From Hyphomicrobiales bacterium (lineage in GTDB: Bacteria > Pseudomonadota > Alphaproteobacteria > Rhizobiales > Aestuariivirgaceae), in assembly GCA_016185245.1 (NCBI GenBank), contig JACPNZ010000003.1:1-64000 (forward strand): a stretch of DNA of 64,000 bases, in the 5' to 3' direction. The position numbers were made by a program, and so were the translations under genes. The notes below the pieces were generated by a model that was given only the letters and a program-made list of their open reading frames with translations, searched no databases and was not told the DNA's origin. Positions 25,151 through 34,376 of the stretch are shown one piece after another (position 1 is the stretch's first letter; each line of letters begins with the position of its first letter).

Positions 25151-26154
25151 AAACAGCAACCAAGAAGAAATCGGCGCCCGCGGCATTTCCGCTCGACCGG
25201 GCGGGCCTGCTCAAGGCCTATCGGACCATGCGCACCATCCGCGAGTTCGAAGAGCGCCTGCATGCCGAGTTCGCCAAGGGCGACATTCCGGGCTTCGTCC
25301 ACCTTTATGCCGGCGAGGAGGCCGCCGGCACCGGCATCATGATGCATCTCCAGGACAAGGACCGCATTGCCTCCACCCATCGTGGCCATGGCCACTGCAT
25401 CGCCAAGGGTGTCGATCCCAAGGCGATGATGGCGGAAATCTACGGCAAGGCCTCAGGCTCGTGCCGGGGCAAGGGCGGCTCCATGCACATCGCCGACCTC
25501 TCCAAGGGCATGATGGGGGCAAACGGCATTCTCGGCGCCGGGGCGCCGCTTGCCTGCGGCGCGGCCCTGGCGGCGAAATTCCGGGGCGATGGCGCGGTCG
25601 GCATTTCCTTTATCGGCGACGGCGCGTCGAACCAGGGCACCTTCCTCGAAAGCCTCAACCTGGCGGCGGTGTGGAACCTGCCGGCGATCTTCGTGGTCGA
25701 GAACAACGGCTATGCCGAGTCGACCTCGCGCGACTATGCGGTGGCGGTCGACTCCTATGTCGACCGCGCCGCCGGCTTCGGCCTGCCCGGGGTCACCGTC
25801 GACGGCCTCGACTTCTTCACCGTTTACGAGGCGGCGGGCGAGATCATCAAGCGGGCCCGCGAGGGCGGCGGACCGGCTCTGCTCGAATGTAAGATGGTGC
25901 GCATGTACGGCCACTTCGAAGGCGACCAGCAGGCCTATCGCGGCAAGGGCGAGGTCGAGGACATCCGCGCCAACAAGGACTGCCTCAAGATGTTCTCCGA
26001 GCGGGTGATCGAGGCGGGCATCATCGCTCGCGGCGAACTTGAAGCGATCGACCGCGAATGTCTGGCGGTGATCGACGAGGCTCTGGCCTATGCCAAGGCG
26101 GCGCCGCTGCCGAAGCCGGCCGATCTCCTGAACGATGTTTATGTCAGCTATTGA
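25147..26154 (+). CDS. acoA: Acetoin dehydrogenase E1 component, alpha subunit (TPP-dependent)
   Basis: 335 residues. The TPP and Mg2+ motif GDGASNQGTFLESLNLAAVWNLPAIFVVENN (about 157-187) is intact, and the N-terminal region with HRGHGHCIAKG fits 2-oxo-acid or acetoin dehydrogenase E1-alpha. It cleaves acetoin to acetyl and acetaldehyde units with the beta subunit. Pyruvate dehydrogenase E1-alpha is the main alternative; the AcoX neighbour and the hydrolase-type AcoC downstream favour acetoin. Confidence 0.87.
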   Translation: MKTATKKKSAPAAFPLDRAGLLKAYRTMRTIREFEERLHAEFAKGDIPGFVHLYAGEEAAGTGIMMHLQDKDRIASTHRGHGHCIAKGVDPKAMMAEIYGKASGSCRGKGGSMHIADLSKGMMGANGILGAGAPLACGAALAAKFRGDGAVGISFIGDGASNQGTFLESLNLAAVWNLPAIFVVENNGYAESTSRDYAVAVDSYVDRAAGFGLPGVTVDGLDFFTVYEAAGEIIKRAREGGGPALLECKMVRMYGHFEGDQQAYRGKGEVEDIRANKDCLKMFSERVIEAGIIARGELEAIDRECLAVIDEALAYAKAAPLPKPADLLNDVYVSY

Positions 26155-26174
26155 TTGCCAAGGAGAACAGGACA

Positions 26175-27194
26175 ATGGCACGCACACTCACCATGCGGCA
26201 GGCGATCAACGAGGCGCTCGACCAGGAAATGGCCCGCGACCAGAATGTCATCCTGATGGGCGAGGATATCGCCGGCGGACAGGGCGGCGACGGAGAACTC
26301 GATGCCTGGGGCGGCCCCCTCGGCGTCACCAAGGGCCTCTATCACAAGCATCCGGGCCGTGTCCTCGATACGCCCCTGTCGGAGTCGGCCTTCATCGGTG
26401 CCGCGATCGGGGCGGCTGCCTGCGGCATGCGGCCGGTGGCGGAACTGATGTTCCTCGATTTCATGGGCGTCTGCTTCGACCAGATCTTCAATCAGGCGGC
26501 CAAGTTCAAATACATGTTCGGCGGCAAGGCGCAAACGCCCATCGTCATCCGCGCCATGGTGGGGGCGGGCTTCCGCGCCGCCGCCCAGCACTCGCAGATG
26601 CTCACCCCGCTGTTCACCCACATTCCGGGACTGAAGGTGGTGTGCCCGTCCAATGCCTATGACGCCAAAGGCCTGCTCATCCAGTCGATCCGCGACAACG
26701 ATCCGGTGATCTTCTGCGAGCACAAGAACCTTTACGATTCCCAGGCCGATGTGCCGGCCGAGTCCTATGCGATCCCCTTCGGCGAGGCGAATGTGGTGCG
26801 CGACGGCGGTGACTGCACCATCGTCGCCTATGGCTTGATGGTGGGCCGTGCCATGGAGGCGGCAAAACAGCTGTCGCCGAAGGGACCCAAGGGGGGCGTG
26901 GAATGCGAGGTGATCGACCTTCGCACCCTGTCGCCCATCGACTGGGACACGGTCATCGACAGCGTCGAGCGGACCGGCCGGCTGGTCTGCGTCGACGAGG
27001 CCAATCCGCGCTGCTCGATCGCGTCGGATGTCTCCGCCATGGTGGCGCAGGAATGTTTCAAGGCGCTCAAGGGACCGATCCGGATGGTGACCGCACCGCA
27101 TACGCCGGTGCCGTTCTCGCCGGTGCTCGAGGATCTTTACATTCCCTCCGCCGCCGCGATCGCCGCGGCAGTGACCAAGACCATGGCCCAGTGA
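26175..27194 (+). CDS. acoB: Acetoin dehydrogenase E1 component, beta subunit
   Basis: 339 residues from ATG 26175, preceded by AAGGAGAACAGG, 20 bases after the alpha-subunit stop. GEDIAGGQGG near 28-37, the SESAFIGAAIGAAACGMRPVAELMFLDF block and the C-terminal transketolase-like domain (IDLRTLSPIDWDTVIDSV) are typical of E1-beta. It completes the TPP site with the alpha subunit. It continues the same operon, ten bases before acoC. Confidence 0.88.
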   Translation: MARTLTMRQAINEALDQEMARDQNVILMGEDIAGGQGGDGELDAWGGPLGVTKGLYHKHPGRVLDTPLSESAFIGAAIGAAACGMRPVAELMFLDFMGVCFDQIFNQAAKFKYMFGGKAQTPIVIRAMVGAGFRAAAQHSQMLTPLFTHIPGLKVVCPSNAYDAKGLLIQSIRDNDPVIFCEHKNLYDSQADVPAESYAIPFGEANVVRDGGDCTIVAYGLMVGRAMEAAKQLSPKGPKGGVECEVIDLRTLSPIDWDTVIDSVERTGRLVCVDEANPRCSIASDVSAMVAQECFKALKGPIRMVTAPHTPVPFSPVLEDLYIPSAAAIAAAVTKTMAQ

Positions 27195-27204
27195 GGACCT
27201 GACC

Positions 27205-28317
27205 ATGTCAGCAAGCCGCATCGTGCCGATCGTCATGCCCAAATGGGGCCTTTCGATGAAGGAGGGGAAGGTGACCGGCTGGCTCCTCGAGGATGGTTCG
27301 CCGATCAATATCGGCGACGCCATCCTGGAGGTCGAGACCGACAAGATCGCCGGCGCCGTCGAGGCCTCCGAGCCTGGCGTGCTGCGCCGCCGGGTCGGCA
27401 CGCCCGACACCGTCTATCCGGTGAAGGCGCTGCTCGGGGTCATTGCCGAAGCCGCCGTGCCCGACGCCGAGATCGATGCCTATGTCGCCTCCTATGTGAT
27501 GCCGGCCGCCGACGAGGGCGAGGAGGATCAGGCAGCCAAGTACGAGTTCGCCGATACGCCGACGGGAACCCTGCGCTATGCCAGGCGCGGCGGCGCCGGC
27601 GACAATTTGATCCTGCTGCACGGCTTCGGCGGCGATCTCGACAACTTTCTGTTCAACATCGATGCCCTGGGCGAGACGGCCACGGTCTATGCCCTCGATC
27701 TCCCCGGCCATGGCCAGTCGATCAAGAATGTCGCCAAGCCCGATCTAGCGTCCCTGACCGCCGCCCTGGCGGGCTTCATGGACAAGCTCGGTCTTAAGGA
27801 CGCCCATCTCGTCGGACATTCCCTCGGCGGGGCGATCGCCATGCGGATGGCGGCCGAGGCGCCTGGCCGCGTGAAGTCGCTGACCCTCATCTGCTCGGCC
27901 GGGCTGGGCTCCGAGATCGGCAGTTATGTCGACGACTTCGTAGCGGCCCAGGGTCGCAAGGACCTGAAGCCGGTGCTCGAGACGCTGTTCGCCGACAAAT
28001 CCCAGGTGAGCCGCCAGCTGGTCGACGATGTACTGAAATACAAGCGCCTCGACGGCGTCGACGCCTTTCTAAAGGCGCTGGCGCAAGCGGTGTTCGGCGG
28101 ACGCAAGCAGCAGGATTTCCCCGCAGCGCAGCTGGCCGGAAAAGCACCGCCGGCGCTGGTGATCTGGGGCCGGGAAGACGCGGTCATCCCCGCCGCCCAC
28201 GCCGGCAATCTGCCGGGCGCCACGGTTAAGGTGATCGACGGCGCCGGCCACATGGTGTTCATGGAGAAAGCCGGCGAAGTGAACGCCCTGATCAAGGCGC
28301 ACATCGCCCGGAGCTGA
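27205..28317 (+). CDS. acoC: AcoC-type protein: lipoyl domain fused to an alpha/beta hydrolase
   Basis: 370 residues. An N-terminal lipoyl domain (1-80) carries the lipoylation lysine K47 in VETDKIAG. A linker leads to an alpha/beta hydrolase domain (about 122-368) with oxyanion region LLHGFGG, nucleophile S206 in VGHSLGG and a C-terminal GAGHM histidine. The usual E2 chloramphenicol-acetyltransferase-like domain is absent, as in other acetoin AcoC proteins. It receives the acetyl group from E1 on lipoamide. No E3 gene is seen here. Confidence 0.87.
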   Translation: MSASRIVPIVMPKWGLSMKEGKVTGWLLEDGSPINIGDAILEVETDKIAGAVEASEPGVLRRRVGTPDTVYPVKALLGVIAEAAVPDAEIDAYVASYVMPAADEGEEDQAAKYEFADTPTGTLRYARRGGAGDNLILLHGFGGDLDNFLFNIDALGETATVYALDLPGHGQSIKNVAKPDLASLTAALAGFMDKLGLKDAHLVGHSLGGAIAMRMAAEAPGRVKSLTLICSAGLGSEIGSYVDDFVAAQGRKDLKPVLETLFADKSQVSRQLVDDVLKYKRLDGVDAFLKALAQAVFGGRKQQDFPAAQLAGKAPPALVIWGREDAVIPAAHAGNLPGATVKVIDGAGHMVFMEKAGEVNALIKAHIARS

Positions 28318-28351
28318 CGGCGTCGGTCCCGCCTTTGTGTCCCCCTGCGAC

Positions 28352-29203
28352 TCAGGCAAGGCCATGGACCTTGGCAAGGCCCTTGAGGAACGGCAAGCCC
28401 TTGGCCAGCACTTCCTGGCGGTCCCGCGCCACGGGCCGCCAGACAGACAGGGCCGCGGCGATCTCGGGCGGGAGTGTGACGAAGCTTTCGACCACCAGCC
28501 GCCCGGTGAAGCCGATGTCGGCGAGGGTGCGGAAGATGTCGTCCCAGTCGATGGTCCCGGTTCCCGGCACGCCGCGGTCGCTTTCCGACAGATGCACATA
28601 GGCGCAGTGGCTTCCGGCATTGCGAAAGCCGGCGCCGATGCCCTTTTCCTCGATGTTCATGTGATAGGTGTCGAGATGGATGGTGACGTTGGGCTCGTCC
28701 AGGAGTTCGAGGAAGCGCAGGGCCTGGGTGCTGGTGTTAAGGAGATGCGTCTCATAACGGTTGCAAGGTTCGAGACCCAGCGTGATGCCGAGCTTCCTGG
28801 CATGGCGGGCGGCGGGTTTCAGTGCCTTCGCCATGTTGGCGTACTCGGCCTCGGTCGGCGGCTTGCCAGAGCGGAAGCCCAAGGCCGAATAGGTCACGCC
28901 GCCCAAGTAGCTCGTGCCCACTTCATGGGCCTTGTCGAGGGCCTTGATGAGGAAGGCCTCGGCCTTCTCGGGTTGCACCTGCGCCATCTTGTCTTCCGGC
29001 AGACAGAGCGAGGCGGTGGGTTCGATGCCGTATCTGTCGAAGAGCTTGCGCGAGTGCGCGGCGTCGATCGCCTCGGGCACCAGCAGCGGAAACTCGATCA
29101 CCTCGAGCCCGTGTTCGGCCGCCTCGGGCACGGCGAGTTCGGCCGCCTCGCGGCTCCAGGTGGCCGCCCACAGGCTCGCATGCATGCCGATCTTGACGCT
29201 CAT
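28352..29203 (-). CDS. Sugar phosphate isomerase/epimerase-type TIM-barrel protein
   Basis: 283 residues of the xylose-isomerase-like/AP-endonuclease-2 superfamily. Metal-site residues are visible in GLEPCNRYETHLLN (Glu), HLDTYHMNIEE (Asp-His), HLSESDRG and VVESFV (Glu). This pattern matches D-tagatose/D-psicose 3-epimerase relatives. It is convergent with acoC and 17 bases downstream of the sugar ABC ATPase on the same strand, so it probably processes the sugar that system imports. Confidence 0.82.
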   Translation of the reverse strand: MSVKIGMHASLWAATWSREAAELAVPEAAEHGLEVIEFPLLVPEAIDAAHSRKLFDRYGIEPTASLCLPEDKMAQVQPEKAEAFLIKALDKAHEVGTSYLGGVTYSALGFRSGKPPTEAEYANMAKALKPAARHARKLGITLGLEPCNRYETHLLNTSTQALRFLELLDEPNVTIHLDTYHMNIEEKGIGAGFRNAGSHCAYVHLSESDRGVPGTGTIDWDDIFRTLADIGFTGRLVVESFVTLPPEIAAALSVWRPVARDRQEVLAKGLPFLKGLAKVHGLA

Positions 29204-29220
29204 GATCTTTCCTCCGGAAT

Positions 29221-29961
29221 TCAGTGGGCGCCGACGATGTAACCCACGACTTCGCGCATCTGCGTCTTCCCGGTCTGAAGATCGGCCTCAATGCGGCCCT
29301 GGCGCAGGACCACGATGCGGTCGGTCACCTCGAACACGTCGTTGAGACGGTGACTGATCAGAATGACGGCGATGCCTTCGTCGCGCATCTGGCGGATGAG
29401 CTTCAGAACGCTCTCGACCTCGCGCACGGCGAGTGCCGCCGTCGGTTCGTCCATGATGACCAGCTTGGGGTTGAAGGTGAGGGCCCGGGCGATCGCCACG
29501 GTCTGCTGCTGGCCGCCGGAGAACATGCCGACGGGCCGGTGGATCGACGGAATGCGCGCTCCCAGCCGGTCGATCATTTTGCGAGCGTCGGCGTCCATCT
29601 TCGCCTTGTCGACGAAGCCGGGTAGAATGCCGAAGGCCCATTTCACCGGCTCGCGGCCAAGGAAGATGTTGGCGGCGACGTCCTGCTGCCGGGCGAGTGC
29701 GAGATCCTGGTAGATCATCTCGATGCCCAGCGCCCGCCGCTGGCCCGGGTTCAGCCCGGTCATCGGCTTGCCGTCGAAGCGGATTTCGCCGCCGTCGGTG
29801 CCGTAGAGCCCGGTGATGGTCTTCATCAGGGTCGACTTGCCGGCGCCATTGTCGCCAACAAGGCCGGTGACGGTGCCGGCCTCAATTGTGAGATCGACGC
29901 CGTTCAGCACCTGGACGGCACCGAAATGCTTGGCAACGGCCTTGACTTCCAGCAGGGTCAT
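29221..29961 (-). CDS. Carbohydrate ABC importer ATPase (single-domain)
   Basis: 246 residues with Walker A GDNGAGKST (about 36-44), signature FSGGQQQT, Walker B LVIMDEPTAAL and switch HR. It has one ATPase domain rather than the two of RbsA, as in FrcA-type systems, so it would work as a homodimer. The start overlaps the permease stop by four bases. Substrate is probably a monosaccharide or sugar alcohol, by association with the epimerase and LacI regulator. Confidence 0.87.
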   Translation of the reverse strand: MTLLEVKAVAKHFGAVQVLNGVDLTIEAGTVTGLVGDNGAGKSTLMKTITGLYGTDGGEIRFDGKPMTGLNPGQRRALGIEMIYQDLALARQQDVAANIFLGREPVKWAFGILPGFVDKAKMDADARKMIDRLGARIPSIHRPVGMFSGGQQQTVAIARALTFNPKLVIMDEPTAALAVREVESVLKLIRQMRDEGIAVILISHRLNDVFEVTDRIVVLRQGRIEADLQTGKTQMREVVGYIVGAH

Positions 29962-30959
29962 GACTTGCGCTCCCGCTCGGACTGGAGCTGGTCGATGTAG
30001 ACGGCGATGATCAGCACCGCGCCGATGGCGATCTGCTGGTAGTAGGATTGCACCGCCAGGAGATTGAGGCCGTTCTGCAGGACACCCATGATCAGGGCGC
30101 CGACCAGGGCGCCGAGGATCGAGCCGCGACCGCCGAACAGGCTGGTACCGCCGATGATGGTGGCGGTGATGGCGGTAAGTTCATAAGTATAACCGGCTGT
30201 CGGATCGCCGGCATTGACCCGGGCCATGAAGATGAGGCCGGCAAGGCCCGCCAAGAGGCCTGAAATCGCATAGAGCTCGCGGCGCAGCCGCTCGACCGGA
30301 ATTCCGGTGGCGCGCGCTGCTCCCTCGTTGTCGCCCATGGCGAGCGTGTGCATGCCGAAGCGGGAATAGGCCAGAACATAGTGGGCGATGAGGGCGGTGA
30401 GCACAAGTATGACGACCGGCGTCGGGACACCGAAGGGGCGGCCTTGGCCGAGATAGACCACGATATCCGGAAGCCCGTAGATGGCGCCGCCATTGGGGGC
30501 GATGATGAGAGCAACGCCGCGGGCGATACCGAGCATGCCGAGAGTCACGATGAAAGCCGGGATGCGGGTGCGGGTGATGAGCTGGCCATTGATGTAGCCG
30601 GCGAGTGCGCCCGAGCCGAGCGCGCCGATGATCGCCATGAACCATGGCCATTCGAGTTCGACGGAGAGATAGGCGCCGGCGACGCCCGAGAGGCCGAGGA
30701 CCGATCCCAAAGACAGATCGAGGCCGGCCGAACTGAGGATCAGCGTGGCGCCGATCGCCAGCACGCCGATGGTCGAGGTCGCCAGCAGGATGTTGAGGAA
30801 ATTGCTGACCGACAGGAAATAGGGAGACAACACGGTCATCGCCACGCACAGCAGGGCCAGGACAATGAGCGACTCGAGCCGCACATGGACCTTGCTGTCG
30901 AAGAAGAATTGCAACCGGCGCCAAGCGTCGCCGCGCCCTGCCGTATCGATGGCGGTCAT
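29958..30959 (-). CDS. Carbohydrate ABC importer permease (RbsC/FrcC family)
   Basis: 333 residues, strongly hydrophobic with about eight to ten membrane segments. Conserved TLILSSAGLDLSLGSVLGLSGV and NGQLITRTRIPAFIVTLGMLGIARG blocks mark the BPD_transp_2 family of sugar permeases. It is an inner-membrane protein coupled by a four-base overlap to the ATPase. It follows the binding-protein gene by 57 bases. Confidence 0.88.
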   Translation of the reverse strand: MTAIDTAGRGDAWRRLQFFFDSKVHVRLESLIVLALLCVAMTVLSPYFLSVSNFLNILLATSTIGVLAIGATLILSSAGLDLSLGSVLGLSGVAGAYLSVELEWPWFMAIIGALGSGALAGYINGQLITRTRIPAFIVTLGMLGIARGVALIIAPNGGAIYGLPDIVVYLGQGRPFGVPTPVVILVLTALIAHYVLAYSRFGMHTLAMGDNEGAARATGIPVERLRRELYAISGLLAGLAGLIFMARVNAGDPTAGYTYELTAITATIIGGTSLFGGRGSILGALVGALIMGVLQNGLNLLAVQSYYQQIAIGAVLIIAVYIDQLQSERERKS

Positions 30960-31016
30960 CCAAAGGTCTCCGAAAGTGGCGCGCGGGGCAATCTCTCCCC
31001 GCGCGCCGCCTGCTGG

Positions 31017-31988
31017 CTACTTCACATACTTCAGCATCGGCTCGGTGCCCTTTTCAAGCACATCCTTGGTAAGTACCAGGGTCGGCACATAGATCACCTC
31101 GTCGACCTTGCCGCCGGCAACCACCTTCTTGACGTTTTCCACCGCCTGCTTGCCGACCAGATAGGGTAGCTGGGCGACGGACGCCGTGAGACGGCCGGCC
31201 TTGATCGACTTCACCGCATCGGAATTGCCGTCGACGCCGACGATCGTCACCTGCTTGCCCTTGTTGGCGGCGAATACGGTTTCGACCGCGCCCAGGGCCA
31301 TGCCGTCGTTGGCGGCGAAAATCACCTTGAGATCGGGATATTTAGTCAGAATATCGTTGGTGATGTTGGCCGCCTTGCCGCGATCCCAGTCGCCGGGAAG
31401 CGAGGCTACGACCTCGAGGCCGGGGGCAACCTTCTTCAGTTCCTCGGCGAAGCCCTTGGCGCGCCGCTGGCCGGTGATGTTACCGGAGAGGCCTTCGATC
31501 ACCAGCACTGGGCCCTTGGCGTCCTTGCCCACCTTCTTGGCGACATAGTCGGCTCCCTGGGCGCCCGCGGTTTCGTTGTTGGAGCCGATGTGGAAGGCGA
31601 TGTTGACGCCGGCGTCCTTGGTGACCTTGGGATCGAGGTTGTTGTCAAGGTCGACGACCGGGATCTTCATCTCGTTGGCGCGCTTCAGGCAGGGCAGCAG
31701 GATGGTCGAGTTGATCGCCGCGGTGATCATCACCGCCGGCTTCTTTTCCAGCATGGTGTTACAGGTATTGAGCTGCGGTTCGGCGGCCTGGTCGCTTTCC
31801 ACCGCCTGCAGGTAATACTCGACACCGGCGGCCTTGGCGCCGGCCTTTACACCTTGCTCCATGGCGCCCCAGAACGGGTTGGCCAGGGTCTTCATCAGCA
31901 CGCCGTAGATCGGCTTGTCGGCGGCCGCCGCGGCGCTGCCGAAGGCGATCAGCACGGATGCAAGCAGCACGGTCTTGAGTTTGGTCAT
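31017..31988 (-). CDS. Carbohydrate ABC importer periplasmic binding protein (RbsB-like)
   Basis: 323 residues from ATG 31988, preceded by GGAGG; a start four codons earlier would overlap that site. A Sec signal peptide (MTKLKTVLLASVLIAFGSAAAAA) precedes a type I periplasmic-binding fold (Peripla_BP_4) with IYGVLMKTLANPFWGAMEQGVK and DGNSDAVKSIKAGRL blocks. It captures the sugar ligand for the permease-ATPase pair. It is the first gene of the import unit, 83 bases downstream of the LacI-type regulator on the same strand. Confidence 0.88.
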   Translation of the reverse strand: MTKLKTVLLASVLIAFGSAAAAADKPIYGVLMKTLANPFWGAMEQGVKAGAKAAGVEYYLQAVESDQAAEPQLNTCNTMLEKKPAVMITAAINSTILLPCLKRANEMKIPVVDLDNNLDPKVTKDAGVNIAFHIGSNNETAGAQGADYVAKKVGKDAKGPVLVIEGLSGNITGQRRAKGFAEELKKVAPGLEVVASLPGDWDRGKAANITNDILTKYPDLKVIFAANDGMALGAVETVFAANKGKQVTIVGVDGNSDAVKSIKAGRLTASVAQLPYLVGKQAVENVKKVVAGGKVDEVIYVPTLVLTKDVLEKGTEPMLKYVK

Positions 31989-32071
31989 TGGGTCCTCCAT
32001 TTGTTTTGGCGCTCATCGTCTGGTGGTCGGAACGCTCCGGCGTAAACGCCACCCGCCGGGCATCCGTTGGG

Positions 32072-33130
32072 TCATCGGTGTGCCGGTCGCGGGGCAGCGA
32101 TTGAGCCGCGAAACTCAACCCGGCAGGAAAGTCTCCGCCGCACCAGGGGTTCCAGCGGATGGTCGATGCGCAGATGCAACTGCTCCCAGGCGGCCCGCGC
32201 CAGTTTCGCGACCGGCTGGATGACGGTGGCGACCGGTGGGTGCATCACCTGCATCCATTCGAAGTCATCGAAGCCGGCAATGGAAATCTCGCCGGGAATG
32301 GCGAGATCATGGGCACCGATGGCGCGCAGAACAGCAAGTGTCCCCTGGATATAGAGGGTGAAAACGGCGGTGGGCAGGGGAGCCTCGGCAAAGCGCCGGG
32401 CCATGGTGCGGCTGGCGCTGTCGAGGCCGGCGCCGCAAAAGAGCGTTTCGATATCCATGGGCTGAGCCAATGCCTCTGCCGCCTCGGCAACTCCGCGCAA
32501 CCGCTCGGCCATGTTGGGAAGGCGCGGCAGGGAGGCGGCAACCAGCAGCCGGCGGTGGCCGAGGTCGTGGAAGTGCCTGACCATGGCGGCGCAGGCCTCG
32601 GCATTGTCGACGCCGACGCCGTCGAAGGGAATTCGGTCAGGTACCCGGTCGAGGATAACCAAGGGCATCGCCTCCTGCCGTAGGCGGGCAGCGCTCGCCA
32701 GTTGGCCGGTCGCCGGAATGACGATGAGGCCGCCCACCCGCCAGTCGAGCAGGGCCTCGATCTGGGCGGCCTCTTTCTCGGCCGACTCGGAACTGCTGAC
32801 CGCCACCAGGCGGAAGCCCTGCTCCTCGGCCAGGCGCTCGATCTCGGCAACGAGGGCGCCGAAGAACGGGTTGCGAAAATCCGGGACGATGAGGCCGACG
32901 ATCGCCCGCCGGTTGCGGCGGAGATTGGCGGCCAGCGCATCGCGCCGGTAGCTCAGCTCCTGGACAGCCTCGTTGACCCGCTCGGCATTGGCCGGGCTGA
33001 CGGTCGTAACCCCGCGCAGGACCTTGGAGACGGTGGCCGGCGACACCCTGGCCCGCTGTGCCACGTCGTAGATCGTCGGACGGGCCGCGGCCACACGGAC
33101 GGATTCCTTGCGCTGGTTGCTGGCAATCAT
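32072..33130 (-). CDS. LacI-family transcriptional regulator
   Basis: 352 residues. The helix-turn-helix and hinge are at about 17-75 (PTIYDVAQRARVSPATVSKVLRG), followed by a periplasmic-binding-like effector domain (AIVGLIVPDFRNPFFGALV onward). It probably represses both the sugar import unit downstream and the divergent 2-hydroxyacid dehydrogenase. Two copies of a near-palindromic 12-mer lie in the shared promoter region. Effector unknown, presumably the transported sugar or a derivative. Confidence 0.88.
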   Translation of the reverse strand: MIASNQRKESVRVAAARPTIYDVAQRARVSPATVSKVLRGVTTVSPANAERVNEAVQELSYRRDALAANLRRNRRAIVGLIVPDFRNPFFGALVAEIERLAEEQGFRLVAVSSSESAEKEAAQIEALLDWRVGGLIVIPATGQLASAARLRQEAMPLVILDRVPDRIPFDGVGVDNAEACAAMVRHFHDLGHRRLLVAASLPRLPNMAERLRGVAEAAEALAQPMDIETLFCGAGLDSASRTMARRFAEAPLPTAVFTLYIQGTLAVLRAIGAHDLAIPGEISIAGFDDFEWMQVMHPPVATVIQPVAKLARAAWEQLHLRIDHPLEPLVRRRLSCRVEFRGSIAAPRPAHR

Positions 33131-33140
33131 TTTTCTACGC

Positions 33141-33174
33141 TAAACCGATTTACAATCGCCTGTAAACCGATTTA
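33141..33174. promoter_or_regulatory. Tandem LacI-type operators
   Basis: TAAACCGATTTA occurs at 33141-33152 and again at 33163-33174, a 22-base centre-to-centre spacing, in the divergent promoter of the LacI-type gene and the 2-hydroxyacid dehydrogenase. The sequence is a near palindrome with the central CG usual for LacI/GalR operators. Two turns of spacing would let two dimers bind the same DNA face. Confidence 0.7.
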
Positions 33175-33209
33175 TTTGACTTCGAACCGAATTTGCAAAG
33201 GATGGTCCT

Positions 33210-34238
33210 ATGAGCGACCCGCGCCCCCTCGTGATTTCGATCCCAGAGCCCCGCCGTCTCGATCTGATCTTCACCAAGAGCGATCTCGAGCTCCTGCGCA
33301 CCCGGTACCGCATCGTCGAGGGCGAAGCGGTCGGGGCCGAGGCGGTGTTGCGCCGCCACCTGCCGGAGGCTTCCTTCATCATCGGCCAGCCGCCCTTGCC
33401 GCGCGACCTGCTGCAGACGGCCGGACATCTCAAGGCGATATTCAACGTCGAGACCAACTTCCTCGACAACATGGACTACGACTATTGCTTCGCCCACGGC
33501 ATCCATGTGCTGACCACCGGCAAGGTGTTCGCCGTGCCGGTTGCCGAGATCGGCCTCGGTCTCGCCCTTTGCCTCGAGCGCAACATCTGCGGCGCCGACC
33601 GGGCCTTCCGCCGCGGCGAGGAAAAGTGGGGCGGCGACAGCAACGCCGAGGCGAGATTGCTGACCGGCGGCAACATCGGCTTCATCGGCTTCGGCGATCT
33701 CGGCAAGGCTCTGCATCGGCTGCTGCCAGGCTTCCGGGCCCGCATCCGGGTATTCGATCCCTGGCTGCCGGCCGGCACGTTGCGCGACTTTGGCGTCGAG
33801 CCTGCGACCCTCGCCGCCGTGCTCGAGACCAGTGATGTGATTTTCGTCGTCGCCTCGGTCACCTCGGAGAATGGCGGCTTCCTCGGGGCCAAGGAATTTG
33901 CCGCGATGCGCCAGGGCGCCAGCTTCGTGCTCTTGAGCCGTGCCGGCGTGGTCGATTTCGAGGCCCTGATGGAAGCGGTAAGGTCGGGACACATCAAGGC
34001 AGCGAGCGATGTCTTTCCCGAGGAACCGCTGGCCGGGAATCATGGCGTGCGCGGCCTCGAGAATTTCGTGCTCTCGGCCCACCGGGCGGGCGCCCTCGAT
34101 GCCGCCTTCAAGGTGATGGGCCACATGGTGCTCGACGATCTCGACCTCATGTCGCGGGGCCTGCCGCCGGTGGCCTGCCGGCGAGCCGAGCGCGAAACCG
34201 TGCGCCGCATGCGCTCCAAGCCCGTCACCCGCAACTGA
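33210..34238 (+). CDS. D-isomer-specific 2-hydroxyacid dehydrogenase family protein
   Basis: 342 residues. The Rossmann motif GNIGFIGFGDLGKAL (about 154-168) binds NAD(P), DPW follows at the end of the second strand, and the catalytic Arg and Glu lie in SRAGVVDFEAL and VFPEEPL with the closing H of SAHRAG. It would interconvert a 2-hydroxy acid and a 2-oxo acid. It is divergent from the LacI-type regulator and shares the operators, so it probably takes part in the same sugar-derived pathway. Substrate unknown. Confidence 0.82.
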   Translation: MSDPRPLVISIPEPRRLDLIFTKSDLELLRTRYRIVEGEAVGAEAVLRRHLPEASFIIGQPPLPRDLLQTAGHLKAIFNVETNFLDNMDYDYCFAHGIHVLTTGKVFAVPVAEIGLGLALCLERNICGADRAFRRGEEKWGGDSNAEARLLTGGNIGFIGFGDLGKALHRLLPGFRARIRVFDPWLPAGTLRDFGVEPATLAAVLETSDVIFVVASVTSENGGFLGAKEFAAMRQGASFVLLSRAGVVDFEALMEAVRSGHIKAASDVFPEEPLAGNHGVRGLENFVLSAHRAGALDAAFKVMGHMVLDDLDLMSRGLPPVACRRAERETVRRMRSKPVTRN

Positions 34239-34258
34239 AGGGCAGTACAGTCGAAGGA

Positions 34259-34333
34259 TGGAGCGGGCGATGGGAATCGAACCCACGACATGCAGCTTGG
34301 GAAGCTGCCGTTCTACCACTGAACTACGCCCGC
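34259..34333 (-). tRNA. tRNA-Gly (anticodon CCC)
   Basis: On the minus strand GCGGGCG pairs with CGCCCGC as acceptor stem. The D-arm GTTC/GAAC, anticodon stem GCAGC/GCTGC with loop TTCCCAA (anticodon CCC), and T-arm GTGGG-TTCGATT-CCCAT are complete, with discriminator T and encoded CCA. Length is 75 bases including CCA. Confidence 0.95.
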
Positions 34334-34376
34334 GTGAGGTGAAGACTAGTCGAGGCCCCTTCCGCCGTAAAGCCGC

